This document shows, one piece after another, positions 1 through 8,868 of a stretch of DNA of 64,000 nt. This stretch comes from Filimonas lacunae (GTDB taxonomy: Bacteria; Bacteroidota; Bacteroidia; Chitinophagales; Chitinophagaceae): positions 7,258,823 through 7,322,822 of the forward strand of contig NZ_AP017422.1 of the NCBI RefSeq assembly GCF_002355595.1, given 5' to 3'. Every line of letters begins with the position of its first letter. Position 1 is the first letter of the stretch. The translations under genes were made by a program, and so were the position numbers. The notes under the pieces were generated by a model, which did not search any database, had not been told where the DNA came from, and worked only from the letters and a program-made list of their open reading frames with translations.

Positions 1-636
1 CCTTTCCACTAAAAAACAAAACACTTCTTTAGGTCCGTGTACACCGGTAACCAGCGTTTTTTCAATATCTGCGGTACGGCTGGGGCCTGTTGCGAGGGTT
101 ATTAAGGAAGGTATATTGCGTGGGTAACGTTCCTTTACACCCAGTAGCGCATCTTTAATATCATATACCAGCTGATCGGTGTAGGCTACGCAAATATGTA
201 TAGGCGTGTATACACTGGTGGTACGTCCGCTGGGTTGTGCGCTGCTCATAATAATACTGCCAGTACGCGCTACCAGCCACTCGCAGGTGGTGATGGCAGC
301 ATCGCTGCTGTATACATCAGGCGCATTAAAGGGAATAGAAAAGCCACTTTGTTGTAAAGCGGTTTTCATTTGCTCTTCGCGGCAATACAATTGCTTCCAC
401 TCTTTAGAAACTATTAATGCCTGTAGTTGTTGTACGAGTTCCTGTTCGTTTTCACAAAACACAAAACGACCCTGCAGGCTCGTAAAATTTTCTGCAAACT
501 CTACTTCCAATTCCTGCTGTGCAGGTTTAAATATTGATTCTGTGCCCTCACTGTGTGGAAAAGGAACAGGCACCGGATTACTCAGTGCCTGTCTTATTTT
601 TTTCAGAATGTTTTCTTTTGAAGGAGAAACTTTCAT
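1..636 (-). CDS. LUD domain protein (LutC/YkgG family), cut by window edge
   Basis: The reading frame runs from an ATG at 636 to the first base of the window without a stop, giving 212 residues; only the last few codons are likely missing because the sequence already reaches the PKEVFCFLVER end typical of this family. The LUD fold is shared with LutC of the lactate-oxidising LutABC complex. Visible family features are the T-x-x-x-T-G-S strand (near TTCEWLVARTGSI) and the conserved TGPSRTADIEKTLVTGVHGPKE stretch split around the ligand site. It starts 14 bases after ftsH and is probably the third gene of rsfS-ftsH-LUD. No lutA or lutB is in view, so a role in lactate oxidation is not shown. 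Confidence 0.85.
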   Translation of the reverse strand, partial: MKVSPSKENILKKIRQALSNPVPVPFPHSEGTESIFKPAQQELEVEFAENFTSLQGRFVFCENEQELVQQLQALIVSKEWKQLYCREEQMKTALQQSGFSIPFNAPDVYSSDAAITTCEWLVARTGSIIMSSAQPSGRTTSVYTPIHICVAYTDQLVYDIKDALLGVKERYPRNIPSLITLATGPSRTADIEKTLVTGVHGPKEVFCFLVER

Positions 637-650
637 CTTTTATATATGTT

Positions 651-2732
651 CTATACGTTGCCTTCGTTTTTTTCTTCCACCGGCAGTTTGTTTAAACCAC
701 CATCGTAAGGAGGAACACCTTCGCTGATAGCTCCTGGCTCTGTGTGCTTTCCTTCCGGATCTATATCCAGCGGCTTTTTATCTTCGAAAGGACGTTTGCC
801 AATTAAAGTCTCTACATCGCTCTGGAACAACACTTCTTTTGTTAACAGTTGTTTAGCCAGTATTTCTACCTGTGCTTTTTTCTCCTCTAACAATTGTTTA
901 GTGCGTACGTAAGCATCCTGTATCAGTTTTCTTACTTCCGTGTCAATCAGTTTACCTGTTTCTTCGCTATAAGGCTTGGTAAAAGTATTGTCTTGTTGCG
1001 GATCGTAGTAGCTGATGTTACCTACTTTATCGTTCATACCGTATACAGTAATCATCGAGTAGGCTATTTTGGTGATCTGTTGAAGATCGTTAGATGCTCC
1101 GGTAGAAATTTTACCAAAGAAAATTTCCTCAGCAGCACGGCCCCCCAAAGTCATACAAATCTGATCGGTCAGTTGGTCGGTATTGTACAGGTATTGCTCT
1201 TTAGGAGTGTACTGTGCATAACCTAATGCTGCTGTGCCACGTGGAACAATTGTCACCTTTAATAAGGGATAGGCATGTTCTAAATACCAGCCACAGATAG
1301 CGTGTCCGGCTTCGTGATAAGCGATAATTTCTTTCTCTTCCGGAAGAATAATCTTGTTCTTTTTCTCCAAACCGCCAATAACCCTGTCAATGGCATCCTG
1401 GAAGTCGCTCATGTCTACCGCTTCTTTGCCTTTACGGGCAGCTATCAGGGCAGCTTCGTTACAAACGTTGGCAATATCAGCACCTGCAAAACCAGGAGTT
1501 TGTTCAGCCAGTTTGTGAATATCGAGTGTTTGAGAAATTTTAATCGGTTTCAGGTGTACTTTGAAGATGGCTTCACGACCTTTTACATCCGGGCGGTCAA
1601 TGCTTATTTGTCTGTCAAAGCGTCCTGGGCGTAATAACGCAGTATCCAGTACGTCAGGTCTGTTGGTTGCAGCGAGGATAATGATACCGCTGTCTGTGCC
1701 AAAACCATCCATTTCTACCAGTAACTGGTTCAGTGTGTTTTCGCGTTCGTCATTGCTCATGATAGCGTTGCGACCACGTGCACGACCAATAGCGTCAATC
1801 TCGTCAATGAAAATTACGCAAGGCGCTTTTTCACGGGCTTGTTTAAACAGGTCACGTACACGGCTGGCACCTACACCTACAAACAATTCAACGAAATCAG
1901 AACCGCTCATGCTAAAGAAAGGAACCTGTGCTTCACCGGCCATTGCTTTTGCCAGTAAGGTTTTACCTGTACCGGGAGGGCCTACCAGTAATGCGCCTTT
2001 CGGTATTTTACCACCCAGGGCTGTATATTTCTTCGGATTTTTCAGGAAGTCTACAATCTCCATTACCTCTTGTTTGGCTTCATCCAAACCGGCAACATCA
2101 GAGAAGGTGATGTTTACTTTGGTACCTTTTTCAAATAGCTGTGCTTTAGATTTACCGATATTGAAAATACCGCCTGGTCCGCCACCGCCACCAGGGCCAC
2201 CCATTTTGCGCATCATCAGTATCCAGATACCTGCAAACAGTAACACCATAAACAGGGTGTTGAACACAGGGCTAAACCATTCTGTATCCTGGGTAACATG
2301 AATTTCAATTTCTTTGATACCATGATCGGCAGTAAACTTGTTCAGTCTTTCCTGGAAATCTTTTAATTCGGTCACTTTAAAAGCAAACTGTGGTCCTTTA
2401 GAAAGATCAGAGCTACCAGTGCGTTTGAATTTGTCCTGGTAAAACGATTTGTGAACGCTGTCTTTTTTAATATACACCAGCACTTCCGAGCGGGTGCTGT
2501 TTAAATCCAGCTTATCAACATCTCCGGTAGCCACCATGTTTTGCTTGAATTCCTGCTCATTGGTTTGCTGCGTGTTAGCTGAATTAAAGTTTAATAAGTT
2601 GTACCCTATTAAAATAGCGGCTATAATAGCGTATATCCAGTATATGCTAAATTTAGGCCCTCGTCTCTGTCCCTTGTCATCTCCACCCTTGTCGTTAAAG
2701 CCGGGCGTTGTTTTTTTATCATCTTGTGCCAT
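651..2732 (-). CDS. ftsH: ATP-dependent zinc metalloprotease FtsH
   Basis: This 693-residue membrane protease degrades unassembled or damaged membrane and soluble proteins. Two transmembrane segments (about 29-49 and 156-174) flank a periplasmic region, followed by a Gly-rich linker (179-188). The AAA module has Walker A GPPGTGKT at 251-258 and Walker B VIFIDEID at 306-313; the zinc site HEAGH is at 473-477, followed by the M41 peptidase domain. The length is normal for Bacteroidota. It lies downstream of rsfS (54-base gap) and 14 bases before the LUD gene, all on the minus strand, suggesting one operon. The ATG at 2732 is the first Met and gives a typical charged cytoplasmic N-terminus. Confidence 0.98.
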   Translation of the reverse strand: MAQDDKKTTPGFNDKGGDDKGQRRGPKFSIYWIYAIIAAILIGYNLLNFNSANTQQTNEQEFKQNMVATGDVDKLDLNSTRSEVLVYIKKDSVHKSFYQDKFKRTGSSDLSKGPQFAFKVTELKDFQERLNKFTADHGIKEIEIHVTQDTEWFSPVFNTLFMVLLFAGIWILMMRKMGGPGGGGGPGGIFNIGKSKAQLFEKGTKVNITFSDVAGLDEAKQEVMEIVDFLKNPKKYTALGGKIPKGALLVGPPGTGKTLLAKAMAGEAQVPFFSMSGSDFVELFVGVGASRVRDLFKQAREKAPCVIFIDEIDAIGRARGRNAIMSNDERENTLNQLLVEMDGFGTDSGIIILAATNRPDVLDTALLRPGRFDRQISIDRPDVKGREAIFKVHLKPIKISQTLDIHKLAEQTPGFAGADIANVCNEAALIAARKGKEAVDMSDFQDAIDRVIGGLEKKNKIILPEEKEIIAYHEAGHAICGWYLEHAYPLLKVTIVPRGTAALGYAQYTPKEQYLYNTDQLTDQICMTLGGRAAEEIFFGKISTGASNDLQQITKIAYSMITVYGMNDKVGNISYYDPQQDNTFTKPYSEETGKLIDTEVRKLIQDAYVRTKQLLEEKKAQVEILAKQLLTKEVLFQSDVETLIGKRPFEDKKPLDIDPEGKHTEPGAISEGVPPYDGGLNKLPVEEKNEGNV

Positions 2733-2786
2733 ACGGTCGTTTGCTAAAGCTAAATTGTATTAATAAGGTTTGAGTGTATAAAATGT

Positions 2787-3191
2787 TTAGTCGTTATGCT
2801 CCATTCCTGAAGCATCGTTCCACATTTCTTCGAGTTTATAAAATTTTCTGGTATCAGGATGCATTACGTGCACTACAATATTCACGTAATCAATAATTAC
2901 CCACTGCAGGGCCTGGAAGCCTTCGTGTTTGTAGGGCGTTTCTCCTAATTGATCTTTGAGTTCAACCTCTATGTTGTCGCTGATAGCTTTAACCTGAGTG
3001 GTGCTTGTGGCTTCACAGATAATAAAGAAATCCGCTACAGCCTCCGGTATTTGTCGGAGGTCGAGCGAAATGATATTTTCACCCTTTTTATCCTGGATGG
3101 CCTTTATTATAGATTTGAATATTTTAGAATTCCTGGTGAGCGCAGTAACACTGCTTTTTGGGCGTGCAGCTAAAACGGATAGTGGTGCCAA
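2787..3191 (-). CDS. rsfS: Ribosome silencing factor RsfS
   Basis: RsfS (RsfA/YbeB family, DUF143) binds ribosomal protein uL14 and blocks joining of the subunits when nutrients are short. The family core runs from SKIFKSIIKAIQDKK through ADFFIICEATSTTQVKAI and ends with VVHVMHPDTRKFYKLEEMW, which is strongly diagnostic. The frame has no ATG or GTG before the core: it opens after a TGA, and the only usual start is TTG at 3191, which I chose (134 residues). It diverges from birA, whose only start candidate is also TTG, and is followed by ftsH. Confidence 0.93.
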   Translation of the reverse strand: MAPLSVLAARPKSSVTALTRNSKIFKSIIKAIQDKKGENIISLDLRQIPEAVADFFIICEATSTTQVKAISDNIEVELKDQLGETPYKHEGFQALQWVIIDYVNIVVHVMHPDTRKFYKLEEMWNDASGMEHND

Positions 3192-3252
3192 TAATCAAAC
3201 AAGTTTAAAATGAATAAATTGTAGTTTCGCCTCGTCAAAAATAATAATTCTT

Positions 3253-4023
3253 TTGCCTCTTTCACGTGCCATTCAAATAATTGGGGAACCTTTTACAGAA
3301 TTGACCAGTGTTGACAGTACCAACAACTATGCCATGGGCATTGTTCAAAATGGTGCAGGAATACATGGCAGTGCCTGGTTTGCCCACGAACAAACAGCCG
3401 GTAAGGGACAACGCGGCAAAGTGTGGAAAACAGCCCCTTTGCAAAACGTTATCCTGTCTGTGTTGCTGGATACCAGCTGGTTACCGCTTTCCAAACAATT
3501 TTACCTGAGTATGGCGGCTTCGCTGGCCTGGCACGATTTCTACAGCAAATATGCGCTGGACGAAACAAGAATTAAATGGCCAAACGACTTGTATTGGCGT
3601 GACAGAAAGGCAGGAGGAATGCTGATTGAAACGGTGGTAAAAGGCAGTAAATGGCAGTGGGCCGTAGTAGGAATGGGCACTAATGTAAACCAGGGAGCCT
3701 TTGAAGAACTGCAACGCGCTGTTTCATTAAGGCAAATTACTGGTAAAACTTTCGATACAGTAGCCCTGGCCAAAGAGCTGTGTGCTTGCCTGCAAATTCG
3801 CTATACTCAGTTGCAACAGAGTATCAATAACCCCGAAAAAGAGCGGCTGTTACTGGAATCTTACAACAACATCCTGTTTAAGCGGGGTGAAAGGGTAATG
3901 CTGAGAAAAGAAAACACAGCGTTTACCTGCGTGATTGATTATGTAGACAGCAATGGCCTCCTTTGGGTAAAAGAAGCCATGCAGGAAAGTTTTCAGTTTG
4001 GCGAAGTGCAATGGGTGCTTTAG
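3253..4023 (+). CDS. birA: Biotin--[acetyl-CoA-carboxylase] ligase
   Basis: This 256-residue enzyme activates biotin to biotinyl-AMP and attaches it to the biotin carboxyl carrier lysine of carboxylases. The catalytic domain begins almost at once (SVDSTNNYAM, residues 19-28). The biotin/ATP-binding glycine-rich segment GKGQRGK is at 50-56 and the RIKWPND strand follows near residue 108. There is no N-terminal winged-helix domain, so it is a monofunctional ligase and not a repressor. The frame opens after a stop at 3211, and TTG at 3253 is the only usual start ahead of the conserved fold. Its stop overlaps the bcp stop by four bases from the opposite strand. Confidence 0.93.
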   Translation: MPLSRAIQIIGEPFTELTSVDSTNNYAMGIVQNGAGIHGSAWFAHEQTAGKGQRGKVWKTAPLQNVILSVLLDTSWLPLSKQFYLSMAASLAWHDFYSKYALDETRIKWPNDLYWRDRKAGGMLIETVVKGSKWQWAVVGMGTNVNQGAFEELQRAVSLRQITGKTFDTVALAKELCACLQIRYTQLQQSINNPEKERLLLESYNNILFKRGERVMLRKENTAFTCVIDYVDSNGLLWVKEAMQESFQFGEVQWVL

Positions 4024-4490
4024 CTGGCTGCTTCCCATGCTTCAAACACCTGTTGTGTTTGATTTTTAGTATCGGGTTTATCCAACACTTTATACACGCT
4101 ACCTTCTTCATCAATTAAAAATGTGGTGCGGATAGTGCCCATATGAGTTTTGCCCATAAAGGTTTTTTCGCCGTACACGCCATATTTTTCAACAATAGCT
4201 TTGTCTTCGTCTGCAATCAGCGGAAAAGGCAACTCGTATTTGGTTTCAAACTTCTTGTGACTTTTTACGCTATCTGTGCTTACACCAATTACCTGATAGC
4301 CTTTTTTCAGTAAGTCACTGTAGTTATCACGCAGGTTACAGGCCTGTGCAGTACAACCTGGAGTGTCATCTTTCGGGTAGAAATACAGTACTACTTTTTT
4401 ACCTTTAAAATCGTGCAGCGATACGGTGTTGCCGTTCTGATCGGTGCCTGTAAAATCTGGTGCTTTACTTCCTTCTTTTATTGTTGCCAT
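4020..4490 (-). CDS. bcp: Thiol peroxidase, Bcp-type peroxiredoxin
   Basis: This 156-residue peroxiredoxin of the AhpC/TSA superfamily (Bcp/PrxQ) reduces hydroperoxides. The peroxidatic Cys46 lies in the DTPGCT motif and Cys51 five residues on is the usual resolving Cys of this subfamily. The frame is open upstream to 4559, but the ATG at 4490 starts the canonical MATIKEG N-terminus, and the additional upstream residues are out-of-frame coding sequence of the M23 peptidase gene. Its first 26 bases therefore overlap the end of that gene, suggesting cotranscription and coupled translation. It ends tail to tail with birA. Confidence 0.95.
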   Translation of the reverse strand: MATIKEGSKAPDFTGTDQNGNTVSLHDFKGKKVVLYFYPKDDTPGCTAQACNLRDNYSDLLKKGYQVIGVSTDSVKSHKKFETKYELPFPLIADEDKAIVEKYGVYGEKTFMGKTHMGTIRTTFLIDEEGSVYKVLDKPDTKNQTQQVFEAWEAAS

Positions 4491-6210
4491 TGGGTTCTTT
4501 TTTAATAAAATTAAATTCACGTACACTGGTGTTACCAGCCAGATCCTGTACCGACACACTCAGCACGTGTTCACCTAAGGTGCAATGTTCGTCAAAAGTA
4601 TAGATATAATCGTAGGTGCTGTGGGTGAATAATATCCACTGCCCATCTAGGTAAGCATTGAAGTTGCGTACTTCATCAATATTATCGCTGCAACGCACGC
4701 GAATGCTGCTTTGGGTGGTAAATACCTGGTTGTCTTTCCAGCCTATGGGAGTAATGGAAGGAGGTACAGTGTCTACCAGCAACTGCACATTGCCCAGGCG
4801 GTTAAAGCTGCCGCTAAACCAGCCATTAGAAGCAGGTTGTGCTTTCTGGTATAAACGATAACGGCCACTTTGCAGCTGCATCACCAATCTATCCGTATAA
4901 TTAGCAGCTACGGGCTGCAAAGGTAGTTGCACGGTATACATATCGTGTACCGGCACGTTTTCATTGTGCAACAGGGCTTGTGAAGAAGCCTGTGGCCATT
5001 GCTGGCGGGGCTGCTGGCCCAGCACAAAAGGTACTATATCGTAAAAAGCAAAGGCATCGAAAGACGCTTTTACTTCCTGCTCGTTAATGTTGTAAGGTTG
5101 GTTTGGCGGCACGGCCACGCTGTTCATAGTAAAAAACAGGTCTTCCTGTAAAGTGCTGTCGTAGCGCACCATATACTGCATTACAGTGCTGTTGCCTTCC
5201 ACATCTTTCAGCAGTATACGAACCGTGTGTGGCAGGGTATCGGTAAGCGAGATAACGCCATTGTTGTCATCTGTATTATAAATGCTTAACTCGTTACCTG
5301 GCAGGCGCGACAAATGCTGAATGCCTTTGCCGGTGTGCAAAAAGGTAGCGTAATCAATGCTGCCATTCACGTACCGGCTATCAGGATAAGAGAAATTGTT
5401 TACCTGAAAATAGCAGCGCAGGCTATCGTCCATCCACAAACCCGCTTCATAAATGCCAAACAGGAAAGATGAGCTGTTGGTACGGTCTTCTGCCCGAACG
5501 CCGAAGCTAATGCGGGGCGAGCCTATGTGCAGGGTATCACCACCACCTTTCAGCTGGTAGCTACCTTTGTTATTCACGATGGCAATGGGTTTGGGGCTGG
5601 TTTGGTAGGTGCTGTAACGGCGATCGAACCAATATAATCCTTCCAGCACGGGGGGAATATTATCTTCTACCTCCATTCCAAACAGCAGGGGATTCAGGTT
5701 TTTGCCGGTGCGGGTGTCACGAATTTCGAAATGCAGGTGTGGTCCGCCGGAAGAGCCGGTATTACCGCTCCAGGCAATAAACTGGCCTTTTTCTACCGGA
5801 AACTGACCGGGCGAAAAGGTAATATCCTGTTCCCACTGTTTATCTGTATATTGTTTTTGAATAATATAATGGCTAAGTGTATCGTAATAACCGTTCAAAT
5901 GGCCATATACCGTGGTAAAACCGTTAGGGTGCTGAATATATATGGCTTTTCCATATCCATAGCGTTGAATAGAAATACGACTGATAAAACCACCGGCAGC
6001 GGCATAAACAGGCAGGTTTTCACGTTGTTTGGTGCGGATATCCAGCCCCATATGGAAGTGATCTTTGCGAATTTCTCCAAAATTGGCGCTCAGCTGTATG
6101 GGCACTCCCAGCGGGTTACGGAAGTATTCCTGCGGGAAAACAGTGGCAGATTGGGCTTGGATACGGAGGTTGCTTACGAGAAGCACTAAAAAAAATAATG
6201 GCTTGGGCAT
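4465..6210 (-). CDS. Secreted M23-family metallopeptidase
   Basis: This 581-residue protein has an N-terminal signal peptide (MPKPLFFLVLLVSNLRIQAQ). A LytM/M23 zinc peptidase domain follows, with HxxxD (His53, Asp57) and HLH (His158, His160), the ligands and catalytic residues of peptidoglycan endopeptidases. Everything after about residue 180 is a long beta-rich region of unknown function ending in an Ig-like stretch (VSVQDLAGNTSVREF), probably for substrate or envelope binding. A TTG one codon upstream is also in frame, but the ATG at 6210 is preferred. The 3' end overlaps bcp by 26 bases. It diverges from carB. Confidence 0.9.
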   Translation of the reverse strand: MPKPLFFLVLLVSNLRIQAQSATVFPQEYFRNPLGVPIQLSANFGEIRKDHFHMGLDIRTKQRENLPVYAAAGGFISRISIQRYGYGKAIYIQHPNGFTTVYGHLNGYYDTLSHYIIQKQYTDKQWEQDITFSPGQFPVEKGQFIAWSGNTGSSGGPHLHFEIRDTRTGKNLNPLLFGMEVEDNIPPVLEGLYWFDRRYSTYQTSPKPIAIVNNKGSYQLKGGGDTLHIGSPRISFGVRAEDRTNSSSFLFGIYEAGLWMDDSLRCYFQVNNFSYPDSRYVNGSIDYATFLHTGKGIQHLSRLPGNELSIYNTDDNNGVISLTDTLPHTVRILLKDVEGNSTVMQYMVRYDSTLQEDLFFTMNSVAVPPNQPYNINEQEVKASFDAFAFYDIVPFVLGQQPRQQWPQASSQALLHNENVPVHDMYTVQLPLQPVAANYTDRLVMQLQSGRYRLYQKAQPASNGWFSGSFNRLGNVQLLVDTVPPSITPIGWKDNQVFTTQSSIRVRCSDNIDEVRNFNAYLDGQWILFTHSTYDYIYTFDEHCTLGEHVLSVSVQDLAGNTSVREFNFIKKEPNGNNKRRK

Positions 6211-6252
6211 CAAAAAATAAAATTTATCCGGCTACAATTGATTTCTAAAACT

Positions 6253-6260
6253 TACTTTTG
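6253..6260 (+). promoter_or_regulatory. Candidate -7 element for carB
   Basis: TACTTTTG matches the Bacteroidota -7 consensus TAnnTTTG, 86 bases before the carB ATG. No TTG lies at the usual 17-23 base distance upstream (one is 12 bases away), so only the -7 half is supported. Confidence 0.45.
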
Positions 6261-6261
6261 C

Positions 6262-6311
6262 GCAATTTATCCAGCCGGAGCAACATAAACAACCGCTTTC
6301 GGGTAAATTGC
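6262..6311 (+). promoter_or_regulatory. Inverted repeat in the carB leader
   Basis: Bases 6262-6272 pair with 6301-6311 over 11 positions (GCAATTTA / TAAATTGC plus three further pairs, one G.U), with a 28-base loop. It lies between the -7 element and the carB start. If transcription starts about seven bases after the -7 element, part of the left arm would be missing from the RNA, so it could be a DNA operator rather than an RNA hairpin. Confidence 0.4.
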
Positions 6312-6345
6312 TTTAATAACATTAAAAGCACTAGTAGCAAGTACC

Positions 6346-7992
6346 ATGCCCAGAGACAATTCAATTAAGTCAGTACTAATTATCGGATCAGGACCTATTG
6401 TGATAGGACAAGCATGTGAATTTGATTATTCAGGTTCACAAGCCGCGCGTAGTTTACGTGAAGAAGGAATAAAGGTGATACTGATTAACAGTAACCCTGC
6501 CACTATTATGACCGATCCTATGATGGCCGACAGGGTATACCTGCTTCCGCTGACTGTGGATAGTATTGAGCAGATTCTGGAAGAGAATCAGATTGACGCG
6601 GTTCTGCCTACCATGGGCGGACAAACTGCGTTGAACCTTGCCAAAGAAGCCGAAGAGTTAGGCGTTTGGGAAAAGTACAACTGTCGCCTTATAGGGGTGG
6701 ACATTAAAGCAATTGATAAAGCAGAAGACAGGGAAAAATTCCGTCAGTGGATGATCCAGATGGGCGTTCCCGTTGCCCCTGCTAAAACAGCCAACAGCTT
6801 CTTGGAAGGCAAAGAATTTGCACAGGAAATTGGCTTCCCATTAGTAATCCGTCCTTCTTTCACCCTGGGCGGTACAGGTGGTGGCTTTGTACACAGTAAA
6901 GATCAGTTGGATGAAGCATTGAACCGTGGTTTGTCTGCTTCTCCTATACATGAAGTACTGGTAGAAAAAGCAGTATTAGGCTGGAAAGAATTTGAATTGG
7001 AACTGTTACGGGATTCTGCTGATAACGTAGTAATTATATGTACGGTAGAAAACTTCGACCCAATGGGGATACATACCGGTGATTCTATCACGGTTGCACC
7101 TGCCATGACGTTAAGCGATACCGCGTTTCAACTGATGCGTAACACCGCTATCGACATCATGCGCGATCTGGGCAACTTTGCCGGTGGTTGTAACGTACAG
7201 TTCTCTTTAAATCCTGAAACAGAAGAACTGATTGCTATTGAAATTAATCCGCGCGTAAGCCGTTCTTCTGCGCTGGCTTCTAAAGCAACCGGTTATCCTA
7301 TCGCTAAAATAGCAGCGAAACTGGCCATTGGTTATAACCTGGATGAACTGAAAAACCAAATCACCAAAACAACTTCTGCCTATTTCGAGCCTGCACTGGA
7401 CTACGTAATTGTAAAAGTGCCACGCTGGAACTTCGACAAGTTCAAAGGCGCTAATGATACATTAGGTTTACAAATGAAAAGCGTTGGTGAAGTAATGGCT
7501 ATTGGCCGCAGCTTTACCGAGGCTATCCAGAAAGCCTGTCAGAGCCTGGAAAACGATGCTATAGGTTTAGGCTACTATGGCAAAAGCCTGATGAAAACAG
7601 ACGAGTTGATTGAATATATCAAAACTCCGAAGTGGGATCGTATTTTCCGCATCAAAGATGCGCTGATGCAAGGCGTAACTGTAAAAACCATTGTTCAGGC
7701 TACACATATCGACCGCTGGTTCATTTACCAGATTCAGCAATTATGTGATATAGAGAAAGAACTGGCTACACATACACTGGATACATTGCCACTGCAATTG
7801 CTGAAAGACGCTAAGAAAAACGGTTTCAGCGATGAGCAGATTGCAAAACTGTTACGTACAGATTGCACAGATGACCAGGTGTATGAGAAAAGAAAAGCAG
7901 CTGGTATTACCCGTGTATACAAAATGGTAGATACCTGTAGCGCTGAGTTTGAGGCTAAAACGCCTTATTTCTACAGCAGCTTTGAAAATTAA
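6346..7992 (+). CDS. carB: Carbamoyl-phosphate synthase large subunit, N-terminal half only
   Basis: CarB makes carbamoyl phosphate from bicarbonate, ammonia and two ATP for pyrimidine and arginine synthesis. Typical CarB is about 1070 residues; this gene encodes 548. It holds the first ATP-grasp (carboxyphosphate) module, starting with [22 protein letters not shown], and the helical oligomerisation domain, ending at [20 protein letters not shown], close to the natural boundary between the halves of E. coli CarB. The second ATP-grasp and the allosteric domain are absent. The stop is followed at once by a good terminator and then recO, so this is a clean end rather than a frameshift. A split enzyme with carB2 elsewhere (as in Aquifex or Methanocaldococcus) or a paralogue are both possible. 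Confidence 0.9.
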   Translation: MPRDNSIKSVLIIGSGPIVIGQACEFDYSGSQAARSLREEGIKVILINSNPATIMTDPMMADRVYLLPLTVDSIEQILEENQIDAVLPTMGGQTALNLAKEAEELGVWEKYNCRLIGVDIKAIDKAEDREKFRQWMIQMGVPVAPAKTANSFLEGKEFAQEIGFPLVIRPSFTLGGTGGGFVHSKDQLDEALNRGLSASPIHEVLVEKAVLGWKEFELELLRDSADNVVIICTVENFDPMGIHTGDSITVAPAMTLSDTAFQLMRNTAIDIMRDLGNFAGGCNVQFSLNPETEELIAIEINPRVSRSSALASKATGYPIAKIAAKLAIGYNLDELKNQITKTTSAYFEPALDYVIVKVPRWNFDKFKGANDTLGLQMKSVGEVMAIGRSFTEAIQKACQSLENDAIGLGYYGKSLMKTDELIEYIKTPKWDRIFRIKDALMQGVTVKTIVQATHIDRWFIYQIQQLCDIEKELATHTLDTLPLQLLKDAKKNGFSDEQIAKLLRTDCTDDQVYEKRKAAGITRVYKMVDTCSAEFEAKTPYFYSSFEN

Positions 7993-8020
7993 TCGATTTA
8001 CACAAAGCATTATATTTATA

Positions 8021-8060
8021 GCGGATGACAGCTGCCAACCAGTTGTCATCCGCTTTTCTT
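8021..8060 (+). terminator. Terminator of carB
   Basis: GCGGATGACA (8021-8030) pairs perfectly with TGTCATCCGC (8044-8053), followed by TTTTCTT. It ends seven bases before the recO ATG. Confidence 0.8.
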
Positions 8061-8067
8061 CTTATAT

Positions 8068-8805
8068 ATGACGCACGCAACCAAGGGCATTGTATTACGC
8101 ACGGTTAAATATGGCGAAACCAGCATTATTGCCAGTGTGTATACCGAGTTGTTCGGGTTGCAGAGTTATATGGTAAAAGGGGTACGGCAATCTTCTAAAA
8201 AATCGCAGGGTAAAGCAGGCTTGTTTCAACCCGGCGCTATTTTGCAGATGGAAGTGTATCATAACGAATTCAAGCACCTGCACTTTATAAGGGAGTACGA
8301 CTGGGCTTACTTATACGATAAGGTGTTTTTTAACGTGGTGCGTAATGCAGTGGCCATGTATGTTATTGAAGTGGTACAGCACAGTCTCAAACAGCCCGAA
8401 GCCAACCCCGAATTGTTTTACCTGATAGAAGATACTTTAAAACAACTGGACAGAGGCGCGGATACACTGGTGGCCAATCTTCCCATTTATTTTACCCTGC
8501 ATCTGGGTAGTGAACTGGGGTTTCAATTGCAAGGAGAGTTTAGCAAGCGAACGCCTGTGTTGGATTTGCAGGAAGGTATGTTTACCGCAGAACCACCTAC
8601 CCATCCTTATTTTGTAAGTGGCGAAACAGCAGCTTTTGCTTCCCGCATCAACAGCATCCAATTCTATAATGATCTGGAAGATATTCATATGTCGCGTTTT
8701 CACCGTCGCGATTTGTTGGAAAATCTGCAACATTATATCGCATTGCACGTAACCGATTTTGGTACTTTACGTAGCCTGGAAATTTTACAGGAAGTATTAG
8801 CATAA
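8068..8805 (+). CDS. recO: DNA repair protein RecO
   Basis: RecO anneals single strands and, with RecR, loads RecA onto SSB-coated gaps. The 245-residue product has the N-terminal OB-fold signature (TKGIVLRTVKYGETSIIASVYT) and the following KGVRQSSKKSQGKAGLFQPG stretch, split here between residues 33 and 52. The C-terminal helical part matches family length. Its partner recR lies at 57.7 kb in this window. The ATG at 8068 directly follows the carB terminator, so its promoter must lie inside or upstream of the terminator unless there is read-through. Confidence 0.93.
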   Translation: MTHATKGIVLRTVKYGETSIIASVYTELFGLQSYMVKGVRQSSKKSQGKAGLFQPGAILQMEVYHNEFKHLHFIREYDWAYLYDKVFFNVVRNAVAMYVIEVVQHSLKQPEANPELFYLIEDTLKQLDRGADTLVANLPIYFTLHLGSELGFQLQGEFSKRTPVLDLQEGMFTAEPPTHPYFVSGETAAFASRINSIQFYNDLEDIHMSRFHRRDLLENLQHYIALHVTDFGTLRSLEILQEVLA

Positions 8806-8868
8806 ATAATATTATTCTAAATGAATTTTAATGTGTAGAATCCATGGGATGTGTAGCTTGCACATCGT

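Noticed and set aside
206-727. 173-codon frame on the plus strand opposite the LUD gene
   Set aside because: It is a shadow of a clear family member on the minus strand and runs into ftsH.
1561-2301. 246-codon plus-strand frame opposite ftsH
   Set aside because: Antisense shadow; the Pro/Ser-rich translation has no family signature while the minus strand encodes FtsH throughout.
7990-8067. Frameshift or nonsense mutation truncating carB
   Set aside because: The remaining C-terminal coding sequence is not downstream; a strong terminator and recO follow at once.
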